A stretch of DNA of 64,000 nt from Bacillota bacterium (GTDB lineage Bacteria > Bacillota > Desulfotomaculia > Desulfotomaculales > Desulforudaceae): the NCBI GenBank assembly GCA_040757205.1, contig JBFLXL010000009.1:1-64000 (forward strand). Reading direction: 5' to 3'. This document shows positions 34,784-42,133 of this stretch, piece after piece. Every line of letters starts with the position of its first letter. Position 1 is the first letter of the stretch. Under the pieces are notes generated by a model. It saw only the letters and a list, made by a program, of their open reading frames with translations. It was not told where the DNA came from and did no database searches. Both the position numbers and the translations under genes were made by a program.

Positions 34784-35611
34784 TTGACCGTAGAGCGTTT
34801 CAAAGTCGGCATTGCCGGCGGCGGGGCCATGGGGGAAGCCTTGGTGCGGGGCCTCTTAGCGGCCGGCACGCATTCTCCGGCAGAACTGATGGTCAGCGAG
34901 GTGTACGGGCCGCGGCGGGAGTATCTGGAACGGGAAACCGGGATTGGGACCGTGGCGGAAAACCAGCGGCTGGTGGAATTCGGCGAGGTGCTGATCCTGG
35001 CCGTGAAACCGCATGTTGTCGGTGACGTGGCCGCCGAGATCAGGTCCGGATTGCGGCCGTCGCAGACGGTGATCAGTATCGCGGCCGGGGTGAGTCTGGA
35101 ATATATTGAAGAAAGCTTAGGCGAAGGTTTCCCGGTGATCCGGGTGATGCCGAACACGCCGGCCTTGGTGGGCGCGGCGGCGAGTGCCTACTGTCTTGGG
35201 CGTTACGCCGGTTCCCGCGACGAGGCCCGGGCCCGAACCGTACTGGAGGCGGTGGGCCTGGCGGTCCAGGTTGAGGAACGGTTGCTGGATGCCGTAACCG
35301 GTTTGAGCGGCAGCGGCCCGGCATACATGTTCCTGGTTCTGGAGTCCTTGGCCGACGGGGCGGTAAGAATGGGCCTGCCGCGTAACGTCAGCGCTATGTT
35401 GGCGGCCCAGACCATGTACGGGGCGGCGAAGATGGCACTGGAGACGGGTGAACACGCGGGACGGTTGAAAGACATGGTTGTTACCCCGGGCGGCACAACG
35501 GCGGCCGGTCTGTTTGCGCTGGAAGTGGGGGGCGTGCGGGCGGCGCTGCAACGGGCGGTGCAGGAGGCTACCGAAAGAGCCCGGGAGATTAATAAGCGGG
35601 GTGGATCATGA
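34784..35611 (+). CDS. proC: Pyrroline-5-carboxylate reductase
   Basis: A 275-residue reductase: Rossmann motif VGIAGGGAMGEALVRGL, then ILAVKPH, VIRVMPNTPALVGAAASAY, and the C-terminal signature with GLSGSGPAYMFL and VTPGGTTAAGLFALE. It reduces pyrroline-5-carboxylate to proline with NAD(P)H. The gene sits between sepF and yggT, an arrangement also seen in other bacteria. The TTG start follows AGGGGTG. Confidence 0.94.
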   Translation: MTVERFKVGIAGGGAMGEALVRGLLAAGTHSPAELMVSEVYGPRREYLERETGIGTVAENQRLVEFGEVLILAVKPHVVGDVAAEIRSGLRPSQTVISIAAGVSLEYIEESLGEGFPVIRVMPNTPALVGAAASAYCLGRYAGSRDEARARTVLEAVGLAVQVEERLLDAVTGLSGSGPAYMFLVLESLADGAVRMGLPRNVSAMLAAQTMYGAAKMALETGEHAGRLKDMVVTPGGTTAAGLFALEVGGVRAALQRAVQEATERAREINKRGGS

Positions 35612-35862
35612 GCCTTATAGTCGACGTAGTCAGTACGGCTTTCAGCGTCTATTCCTTACTGATCATCGGCCGGATTTTGCTTTCCTGGATCCCGCACAAT
35701 CCATACAACCCGGTGGTCCGGTTCGTGTACGAATTGACGGATCCCTATCTGAACATCTTCCGGCGCGTCATCCCGCCGCTCGGGATGATTGATATTTCCC
35801 CCATTGTGGCGCTGCTGGTCTTGCACCTGATCCGGTCGGTTATCATAACGCTTCTGATTTAG
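35608..35862 (+). CDS. ylmG: YggT/YlmG family membrane protein
   Basis: An 84-residue protein with two membrane segments at about residues 3-24 and 60-81, and the conserved ILLSWIPHNPYNPVVRFVYELTDPYL region ending in RRVIPPLGMIDISPIVALL, as in YggT. It is linked to division or envelope function in several bacteria, but the molecular role is not known. The ATG overlaps the proC stop. Confidence 0.9.
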   Translation: MSLIVDVVSTAFSVYSLLIIGRILLSWIPHNPYNPVVRFVYELTDPYLNIFRRVIPPLGMIDISPIVALLVLHLIRSVIITLLI

Positions 35863-35875
35863 GGGGAGGTGCACG

Positions 35876-36562
35876 ATGGTCACGCCGCTGGAAATCAAAA
35901 AGAAAGAGTTCCGGCGCTGTTTCCGGGGCTATGACGACCAGGAAGTGGACAACTTCCTGGACCGGGTGGCGGCCGCTATCGAAACGCTGCTCAAGGAAAA
36001 CGAAGAACTCAAGGATGCCGTGGAACGGGCGGAGCAGAACGTCTCCAACTACCGGGAGATAGAAAACGCGTTGCAGCAGACTCTGGTGTTTGCCCAGAAA
36101 AACGCCCAGGAACTGAGGGAAAACGTGCAGAAAGAAGCGGATGTCATCCGGAGCGAGGCCCGGACGGCGGCCGAAGCGATTCGCCACGAGGCGGCGCAGA
36201 AGGCCGAGTTGCTTCTTGAGGAATCCCGGCGAAAGGCGGAAGAAATCACGCTACAGGCTCACCGGCAGGCCGAACAGTCTCTGGAAGCGGCCCAACGTCA
36301 GGTGGACGAGCTTCTTCAGGAGTACCGGCAAATGAAAAAACAAGTAAAGGCTTTTCGGGATCAGTTCCGGTCTTTTTTGGAGACCCAACTCGAACTGCTT
36401 GATGACCAGGAACACGGAGTGGCCCGGGAGATGAAGCCGGTGATTTCGGAAGAGAGCAGGGGGGTTGAGCCTGGTACCGCAGGGGCCGAGCCTGACGTGG
36501 GGGGAACCGAACCCCAGCCAGAAACCCGGCAGTTGAAGCCGATAGCCGGCGGCAAATCCTAA
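35876..36562 (+). CDS. divIVA: Division-site protein DivIVA
   Basis: A 228-residue DivIVA: N-terminal lipid-binding domain PLEIKKKEFRRCFRGYDDQEVDNFLD, then long coiled coils to about residue 175 with AARRQA-like heptads, and a non-conserved acidic tail of about 45 residues with PE-rich repeats. It marks curved membrane at poles and septa and recruits partners; in spore formers it also helps anchor chromosome origins. Bacillus has the same order ylmG-(ylmH)-divIVA-ileS; ylmH is missing here. Confidence 0.92.
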   Translation: MVTPLEIKKKEFRRCFRGYDDQEVDNFLDRVAAAIETLLKENEELKDAVERAEQNVSNYREIENALQQTLVFAQKNAQELRENVQKEADVIRSEARTAAEAIRHEAAQKAELLLEESRRKAEEITLQAHRQAEQSLEAAQRQVDELLQEYRQMKKQVKAFRDQFRSFLETQLELLDDQEHGVAREMKPVISEESRGVEPGTAGAEPDVGGTEPQPETRQLKPIAGGKS

Positions 36563-36597
36563 GTTGCGAACCGTAAACCTGGGGGTTTGAAGCGCGA

Positions 36598-39387
36598 ATG
36601 GATTACAGCAAAACCCTGAACCTCCCGACAACCGAATTCCCGATGCGCGCCAATCTGCCGCAGCGGGAACCGGAAATCGGGCGGTTCTGGGACGAAATCG
36701 ACATCTACCAACTGGTGCAGGCCAAAAATGCCGGGCGGCCGAAGTTCATTCTGCACGACGGCCCCCCGTATGCCAACGGACACATCCACCTGGGCACTTC
36801 GCTCAACAAAATCCTGAAAGATATGGTGGTCAAGTTCAAATCAATGGACGGCTACAGTGCGCCGTACGTGCCGGGGTGGGACACCCACGGACTGCCCATC
36901 GAACAGCAGGCCATCAAACAGCTCAAAATCAAAAGGAGCGAGCTTGGCCCCGTTGAGTTCCGGCGGAAGTGCCGGGAATACGCCCTGAAATTCGTGGACA
37001 TCCAGCGCGCCGAGTTTACGCGGCTGGGAGTGCGCGGGGAATGGAAAAACCCCTACCTGACCCTGCAACCCCATTTCGAAACCCGCCAGATTGAGGTTTT
37101 CGGCGAGATGGCCAAGCGGGGCTACATCTACAAGGGGTTGAAGTCGGTATACTGGTGCGCGGACTGCGAGACCGCGCTGGCCGAGGCTGAAGTGGAATAC
37201 GCGGAAAAAGAGTCTCCGTCCATCCACGCCGCTTTTCCGGTGGTTGACGGCCGGGGACTCGTGCCGGATCAAGGCGCGGCCATCGTGATTTGGACCACGA
37301 CGCCCTGGACCATCCCGTCCAACGTCGCCATCTGCGTGCACCCGGAGTTTATGTATGTGCTCCTTTTTAGCGGGGGCCGGGCTTATCTGGTGGCCCGGGA
37401 CCTGGCCGACGGTTTCCGGCAGGTGCTGGGCGACCCCGGGGCCGAAGTCGAACGGGAGTTCCGCGGGGCGGAGCTGGAGGGGGTAGTCTGCCGGCACCCC
37501 TTCGTCGAGCGCGATTCGGTGGTGGTGCTGGGCGATTACGTGACCCTGGAGCAGGGCACCGGCTGTGTGCACATCGCGCCCGGGCACGGCGAGGAAGACT
37601 TTGCGCTCGGTCAACGCTACCACCTGCCCGTCATTTCGCCGATCAACGGCAAGGGCTGTTTCACGGCCGAGGCCGGGAACCTGCTGGACGGCATCTTCTA
37701 CCTTGACGCCAACCCGGTGGTGGTGCGAGAGCTCGAGACACGCGGGGCGCTGGTGAGGCATTCGCGGACGCGGCACCAGTACCCGCACTGCTGGCGGTGC
37801 AAGCGCCCGGTGTTTTACCGCGCCACCGAGCAGTGGTTTGCTTCCATCGACGGTTTCCGCAGGCACCTTTTGGAAGCTGTCGACCGGGTGGATTGGATTC
37901 CGGCCTGGGGCCGGGACCGGATTTACGGGATGGTCGCCGGCCGCGGCGACTGGTGTATTTCCCGGCAGCGCCTCTGGGGCGTGCCCATCCCTATTTTCTA
38001 CTGCGGTGATTGCGGCCGGGCCGTGATCACGGACGAAACAATCGGTCATCTAAAAGGGCTTTTCGCACAATACGGTTCCGACGTATGGTATGCCCGGGAA
38101 GCCGCGGAACTGGTGCCGCCCGGCTTGGCCTGTCCGCATTGCGAAGGCCGGGGAGAATATACGAAGGAACTGGACACTATGGATGTGTGGTTTGACTCGG
38201 GGTCCAGTCACTGGGCGGTGCTCACCCAGCCCGACTACTGGCCGGAACTGCATTGGCCGGCGGACATGTATCTGGAGGGAAGCGACCAACACCGGGGCTG
38301 GTTCAATTCCTCGCTCACCACGGCGGTGGCCGTCACCGGCGAGCCGCCGTACCGGGCCGTGCTCACCCACGGCTTCGTGGTCGACGAACAGGGACGGAAG
38401 ATGTCCAAGTCGCTGGGTAACGTTGTCGAGCCGATGGAAGTCCTCAAGGAACTAGGCGCCGACATCCTGCGGCTGTGGGTTTGCTCGGCAGACTACCGGG
38501 GAGATCTGGCGGTCTCACCCGGTATCCTGAAACAAATGTCCGAGGCCTACCGAAAAATCCGGAACACTTTTCGTTTTTTGCTGGGCAACCTGCAGGACTT
38601 CGATCCCGAAAGGGACACGGCAGCCTACGCGGAACTGACCGAACTTGACCGGTACGCCCTCCTGAAGTTGCACCGGGTAATGGACCGGGTGCTGCGGGCC
38701 TACCGGGAATACGAGTTTCACCAGGTCTACCACACATTATACAATTACTGCGTCACCGACTTGAGCGCCTTCTACCTGAACGTGATCAAGGACCGGCTGT
38801 ACTGTGAACCGGCCGCGTCGGTCAGCCGCCGGGGGGCGCAGACTGTGCTCTACGGCGTGCTCGACTCCTTGGTCCGGCTGCTGGTGCCGGTGCTGGCCTA
38901 CACCACCGAGGAGGTTTGGAGGCATTTCCCGGCCAACGGCAAGAAACCGCCCAGCGTACAGCTCTTGGAGATGCCCGAACCAAACCCCGAATACATGGAC
39001 GATGAACTGGAACGGCGTTGGGAGCGGCTCCTGGCGGTGCGCCAGGACGTGCTCCGGGTGCTGGAGAGCGCGCGCCAGGAGAAGCTGATCCGGGACGCGC
39101 TCGAGGCGGAAGTAGTGCTCTGTGCGGAGCCGGAGCTGCTTGGATTTCTCAGGGAAAACCAAGCCCAACTACCGGTTGTTTTTGTCACTTCATCGGTGCG
39201 AGTGCTGCCGGCGGTGCAGACGGGAGAGGGGGCCGTCTCCGGAACCGTACCGGGGCTTTTGGTGGCCGTGCGCCGCGCCCCCGGCACCAAGTGCGTGCGC
39301 TGCTGGACCTACGGCGAAATCGGGTTCGATCCGGAACATCCCGAAATCTGCCCCCGCTGTGCCGCCACCCTGGGATCAAACCTTTAG
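36598..39387 (+). CDS. ileS: Isoleucyl-tRNA synthetase
   Basis: A 929-residue class I synthetase of bacterial type. The HIGH motif is in PYANGHIHLGTSLNKILKD near residue 58, the editing domain follows with TTTPWTIPSN, KMSKS starts at Lys601, and a C-terminal zinc ribbon KCVRCWTYG...CPRC closes the protein. It charges tRNA-Ile and edits valine. Only 35 bases lie between it and divIVA, so there is no room for a T-box leader. Its end is 8 bases from the convergent lytic transglycosylase gene. Confidence 0.97.
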   Translation: MDYSKTLNLPTTEFPMRANLPQREPEIGRFWDEIDIYQLVQAKNAGRPKFILHDGPPYANGHIHLGTSLNKILKDMVVKFKSMDGYSAPYVPGWDTHGLPIEQQAIKQLKIKRSELGPVEFRRKCREYALKFVDIQRAEFTRLGVRGEWKNPYLTLQPHFETRQIEVFGEMAKRGYIYKGLKSVYWCADCETALAEAEVEYAEKESPSIHAAFPVVDGRGLVPDQGAAIVIWTTTPWTIPSNVAICVHPEFMYVLLFSGGRAYLVARDLADGFRQVLGDPGAEVEREFRGAELEGVVCRHPFVERDSVVVLGDYVTLEQGTGCVHIAPGHGEEDFALGQRYHLPVISPINGKGCFTAEAGNLLDGIFYLDANPVVVRELETRGALVRHSRTRHQYPHCWRCKRPVFYRATEQWFASIDGFRRHLLEAVDRVDWIPAWGRDRIYGMVAGRGDWCISRQRLWGVPIPIFYCGDCGRAVITDETIGHLKGLFAQYGSDVWYAREAAELVPPGLACPHCEGRGEYTKELDTMDVWFDSGSSHWAVLTQPDYWPELHWPADMYLEGSDQHRGWFNSSLTTAVAVTGEPPYRAVLTHGFVVDEQGRKMSKSLGNVVEPMEVLKELGADILRLWVCSADYRGDLAVSPGILKQMSEAYRKIRNTFRFLLGNLQDFDPERDTAAYAELTELDRYALLKLHRVMDRVLRAYREYEFHQVYHTLYNYCVTDLSAFYLNVIKDRLYCEPAASVSRRGAQTVLYGVLDSLVRLLVPVLAYTTEEVWRHFPANGKKPPSVQLLEMPEPNPEYMDDELERRWERLLAVRQDVLRVLESARQEKLIRDALEAEVVLCAEPELLGFLRENQAQLPVVFVTSSVRVLPAVQTGEGAVSGTVPGLLVAVRRAPGTKCVRCWTYGEIGFDPEHPEICPRCAATLGSNL

Positions 39388-39395
39388 TCTGATCC

Positions 39396-39935
39396 CTATC
39401 GGTAAAGGAAGTTGTAGATGCGGTAGTGGAGCAGGACCTTTCTCACGAACCGTCGGGTTTCCGGGAAGGGGATCTGTTCCAGGTTACCTGCTTCCCCCGT
39501 CCAGCGGTCCTCGCCAAGCCATGTCCGGACGTTGCCGCGCCCCGCGTTGTATGCGGCCAAAACCAGGATGGGGTTCCGGCCGAACTCTTCGTTAAGGTAC
39601 GCCAAGTACCAAGTGCCGAACATCAGGTTGGTTTCGACGTCGTTCAAGGCCTCGGGTTCGAACTCCTCCGCGCCGAGCTGTTCGGCGATCCAGTTCCCTG
39701 TTTCAGGCATGATCTGCATCAAGCCCAGGGCCCCTTTGGGGGACTCCGCCGTCGGCCGGAAGTTGCTCTCGGTTTTGATCACGGCGGCCACGAAGTAGGG
39801 GTCGAGGCGCTGCAGTTGGGAGTAGTGAAATACCAGTTCCTGGTGGGGGAAGGGATAGAAGTGACGCCCGATGCGTTCAGCATTGAAGGCCAGGATTATG
39901 AGCAGGATGACGAGCAAACACCCAAGTTTCTTCAA
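39396..39935 (-). CDS. Soluble lytic murein transglycosylase-like protein
   Basis: A 179-residue SLT-domain protein with a membrane anchor at about residues 4-19. The lysozyme-like domain has the catalytic Glu in VIKTESNFRP, then GALGLMQIMPETG, NLMFGTWYLAYL and LAAYNAGRGNV, the usual SLT motifs. It cleaves peptidoglycan glycan strands, making anhydromuramoyl ends. It is the last gene of the polA-mutM-ytaF-coaE block; the coaE stop is only 6 bases upstream. Confidence 0.9.
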   Translation of the reverse strand: MKKLGCLLVILLIILAFNAERIGRHFYPFPHQELVFHYSQLQRLDPYFVAAVIKTESNFRPTAESPKGALGLMQIMPETGNWIAEQLGAEEFEPEALNDVETNLMFGTWYLAYLNEEFGRNPILVLAAYNAGRGNVRTWLGEDRWTGEAGNLEQIPFPETRRFVRKVLLHYRIYNFLYR

Positions 39936-39941
39936 TACTGA

Positions 39942-40535
39942 TCACTCCGGCTTGATCTTGGTCCAGTACTTTATAACCTGTTGCCTGGTCCTTGTCAAGG
40001 ACCCATTAGTGTCGATTATCCGGTGGGCGTGTCTGCTTTTTATTTCCTGAGGCATCTGAGCGGCGAGGATCCCGGCGGCCGTCTCGGAGGAAAGCCCGCG
40101 GGCCTGGAGACGCTTCAGCTTGACGTCCGGATCGGCCACGGTCAGCCAGACCTCGTCAACCAGCTTTTCCATTCCGGTTTCGAAGAGAAGCGGCACCTCA
40201 GCCACCAGCACCCCGGAGCCGCCTTCACGGGCCGCGGCGATCTCACGCTCCAGAACTTCCAGAACCGGAGGATGGATGATCCGGTTCAAAACCTCGCGCT
40301 CTCCGGGGTCAGTGAACACGCGGGCCGCCAGACGGGGCCTGTCCAGGGTGCCGTCAGGCTTTAAAAGGTCCCGGCCGAATACCCGGGCGATCTCTCGGAG
40401 CACGGGCGTTCCCGGCTCGGTCAACCGGCGGGCGATCCGGTCGGCGTCCAGCACGACCGCGCCCAGTTCCGCCAGGATCCGGGCCACCGTACTCTTGCCG
40501 CTGCCGGCGTCACCGGTGAGTCCGATAATCTTCAC
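39942..40535 (-). CDS. coaE: Dephospho-CoA kinase
   Basis: A 197-residue P-loop kinase: GLTGDAGSGKSTVARIL at the N-terminus, VLDADRIARRLTEPG for substrate binding, HPPVLEVLERE, VAEVPLLFETGMEKLVDEVWL and QMPQEIKSRHAHRIIDTNGS near the C-terminus. It makes coenzyme A from dephospho-CoA and ATP. The GTG at 40535 gives the family start MKIIGLTG; an in-frame ATG at 40598 would add 21 residues unlike CoaE. Bacillus has the same polA-mutM-ytaF-coaE order. Confidence 0.94.
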   Translation of the reverse strand: MKIIGLTGDAGSGKSTVARILAELGAVVLDADRIARRLTEPGTPVLREIARVFGRDLLKPDGTLDRPRLAARVFTDPGEREVLNRIIHPPVLEVLEREIAAAREGGSGVLVAEVPLLFETGMEKLVDEVWLTVADPDVKLKRLQARGLSSETAAGILAAQMPQEIKSRHAHRIIDTNGSLTRTRQQVIKYWTKIKPE

Positions 40536-40628
40536 AGAGCACCATTCCGTTCTCCGAAGCCAAAGTATATTTACCTTTTTTGGCCGCTTGTGTCCCATCG
40601 TATCATTGATGGCCGGGCGCGGCCAAAC

Positions 40629-41255
40629 CTAGGCCACGGTGCGCAGGACGCCCAGGACGATGAGCAGGCAGCCCGGCAGGAGACTGACCTTGTAGCTCAG
40701 GAGGTGGGCGGAACGCTCTCCGAGTACCATGCCCAGGTGCAGCAGCGTGAACAACCCGACCACCACGAACAAGGGCACAAATACGGAAGCGAGCCCCGAC
40801 AAAGCGATGGCGAAACCAGCGGCAAAAGCGTCCAGAGCCAGGGCCATTCCCAGCACCACCGCTTCCCGGGCGGAAATGCATCCGGAACCGTCCATGTCGG
40901 CATCCAGCGGCTCCAGGAGTACCTGGATAACCATACCCAACTGGGGAATCCGGATGCTTAGCGTCCTCCGGGTGGAACTGCGCAGGGCCTGGAGCAAGAT
41001 CCAGAACCCAAGCAAGATCAGGAGCGCCCCCCCCAGGAACCGGGCTGCATCCGGAGGGATTCCCCGAGCCGCCAGGTGCCCCAGGAACAAAGACAGGCTG
41101 ATCGTCAAACCCGAAGTCAGGCTGATAATGACCATCGACGCGATCGGGACTCTGATCCGGCGCAAGCCGTAGGCCAAACCGGCAGCAAAGCCGTCGAGGC
41201 TCAAGGCCAACCCAAAAACCAACAAAACCGCTAATTCCAAGCTTGCACCCTCCAC
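40629..41255 (-). CDS. ytaF: Sporulation membrane protein YtaF with an EF-hand-like loop
   Basis: A 208-residue membrane protein of the MntP/YtaF family with six hydrophobic segments in two halves. Each half has the LSLDGFAAGLAYG or LALDAFAAGFAIAL motif. Between the halves, near residues 119-130, DMDGSGCISARE fits the 12-residue calcium-binding EF-hand loop at positions 1, 3, 5, 6, 8 and 12. The family is linked to sporulation and may move divalent cations; neither is proven for this protein. The GTG start follows AAAGGTGA, 15 bases after mutM. Confidence 0.88.
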   Translation of the reverse strand: MEGASLELAVLLVFGLALSLDGFAAGLAYGLRRIRVPIASMVIISLTSGLTISLSLFLGHLAARGIPPDAARFLGGALLILLGFWILLQALRSSTRRTLSIRIPQLGMVIQVLLEPLDADMDGSGCISAREAVVLGMALALDAFAAGFAIALSGLASVFVPLFVVVGLFTLLHLGMVLGERSAHLLSYKVSLLPGCLLIVLGVLRTVA

Positions 41256-41269
41256 GGACTCTTCACCTT

Positions 41270-42133
41270 TTAGACTATGGGAGGGGTAGAGCTTTGGTGC
41301 TTGGAAAAAGGTTGGCAGTCAGGGCAGAAGTGGGTACCGCGCCCGCCGCAGCGGATCCGCTTCACCGGAGTACCGCACGCCGGGCAAGGGACCCCCTTTT
41401 TGCCGTAAACCCGCAGGATTTCCTGAAACCGGCCCTGCTGCCCGGCGCCGTCGACATAGTGCTGCACACTCGTCCCTCTGTAAGCCACACCCTCCGCCAG
41501 TACTTCCCTGATGACCCGGTACAGGGTAAGCGCTTCCCGGACGTCCAGACCGGCGGCGGGCCGCTCGGGGTGGATCCCGGCCCGGTAGAGCGCCTCGTCG
41601 GTGTAGATGTTCCCCAATCCGGCCAGGAAGGTCTGGTCCAGAAGCAGGGGCTTGATCATCCGCCTGGACCGGGCGAGCCGCCGGATGAAATCCTCCTCCA
41701 CGAATCCGGCGCCGAGCGGTTCGACCCCCAACTCCCGCAGCCCGGGCACACGCCGCACCTCCCGTGCGGGCACCAGCCACACCCGGCCGAACTGGCGCAG
41801 GTCGGTGAACCTTAACAACCCCTGGTCCAGGTGCAGGACCAAGTGGGTGTGTTTGGGGCGGGGCTCGGACGGGCCGAGGCCCCTGTACACCAGTTGTCCG
41901 GTCATGCGCAGGTGCAGGATCAGCGCCCAGGCTTGCGACAACTCCACCAGGATGTACTTCCCGCGCCGGCTCAAACCCAGGATTTCACGCCCTTTGATCA
42001 GCCGCGCGAATTCTGCCGGTGACGGAGCGGCCACCACCTTCGGCAGCAGCACCTCGGCCCGTTCCACCACCAGTCCGGTGAGCCGGGTTCCCAAGTCACG
42101 CACGATAGTCTCTACCTCAGGAAGTTCAGGCAT
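41270..42133 (-). CDS. mutM: Formamidopyrimidine-DNA glycosylase
   Basis: A 287-residue glycosylase starting MPELPEVETI with catalytic Pro2 and Glu3 (Pro1 after methionine removal). LHLRMTGQL, GLGNIYTDEAL and the C-terminal zinc finger CPACGTPVKRI...CPDC are as expected. It removes 8-oxoguanine and cuts the abasic site. The last 14 residues after the finger extend slightly beyond the usual end. The start overlaps polA by 22 bases, so the two are coupled. Confidence 0.95.
   Translation of the reverse strand: MPELPEVETIVRDLGTRLTGLVVERAEVLLPKVVAAPSPAEFARLIKGREILGLSRRGKYILVELSQAWALILHLRMTGQLVYRGLGPSEPRPKHTHLVLHLDQGLLRFTDLRQFGRVWLVPAREVRRVPGLRELGVEPLGAGFVEEDFIRRLARSRRMIKPLLLDQTFLAGLGNIYTDEALYRAGIHPERPAAGLDVREALTLYRVIREVLAEGVAYRGTSVQHYVDGAGQQGRFQEILRVYGKKGVPCPACGTPVKRIRCGGRGTHFCPDCQPFSKHQSSTPPIV

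Noticed and set aside
36563-36597. T-box riboswitch before ileS
   Set aside because: The gap to divIVA is only 35 bases, too short for any T-box.
36841-38049. A 402-codon minus-strand frame inside ileS
   Set aside because: It lies wholly inside an intact isoleucyl-tRNA synthetase and has shadow-like composition.
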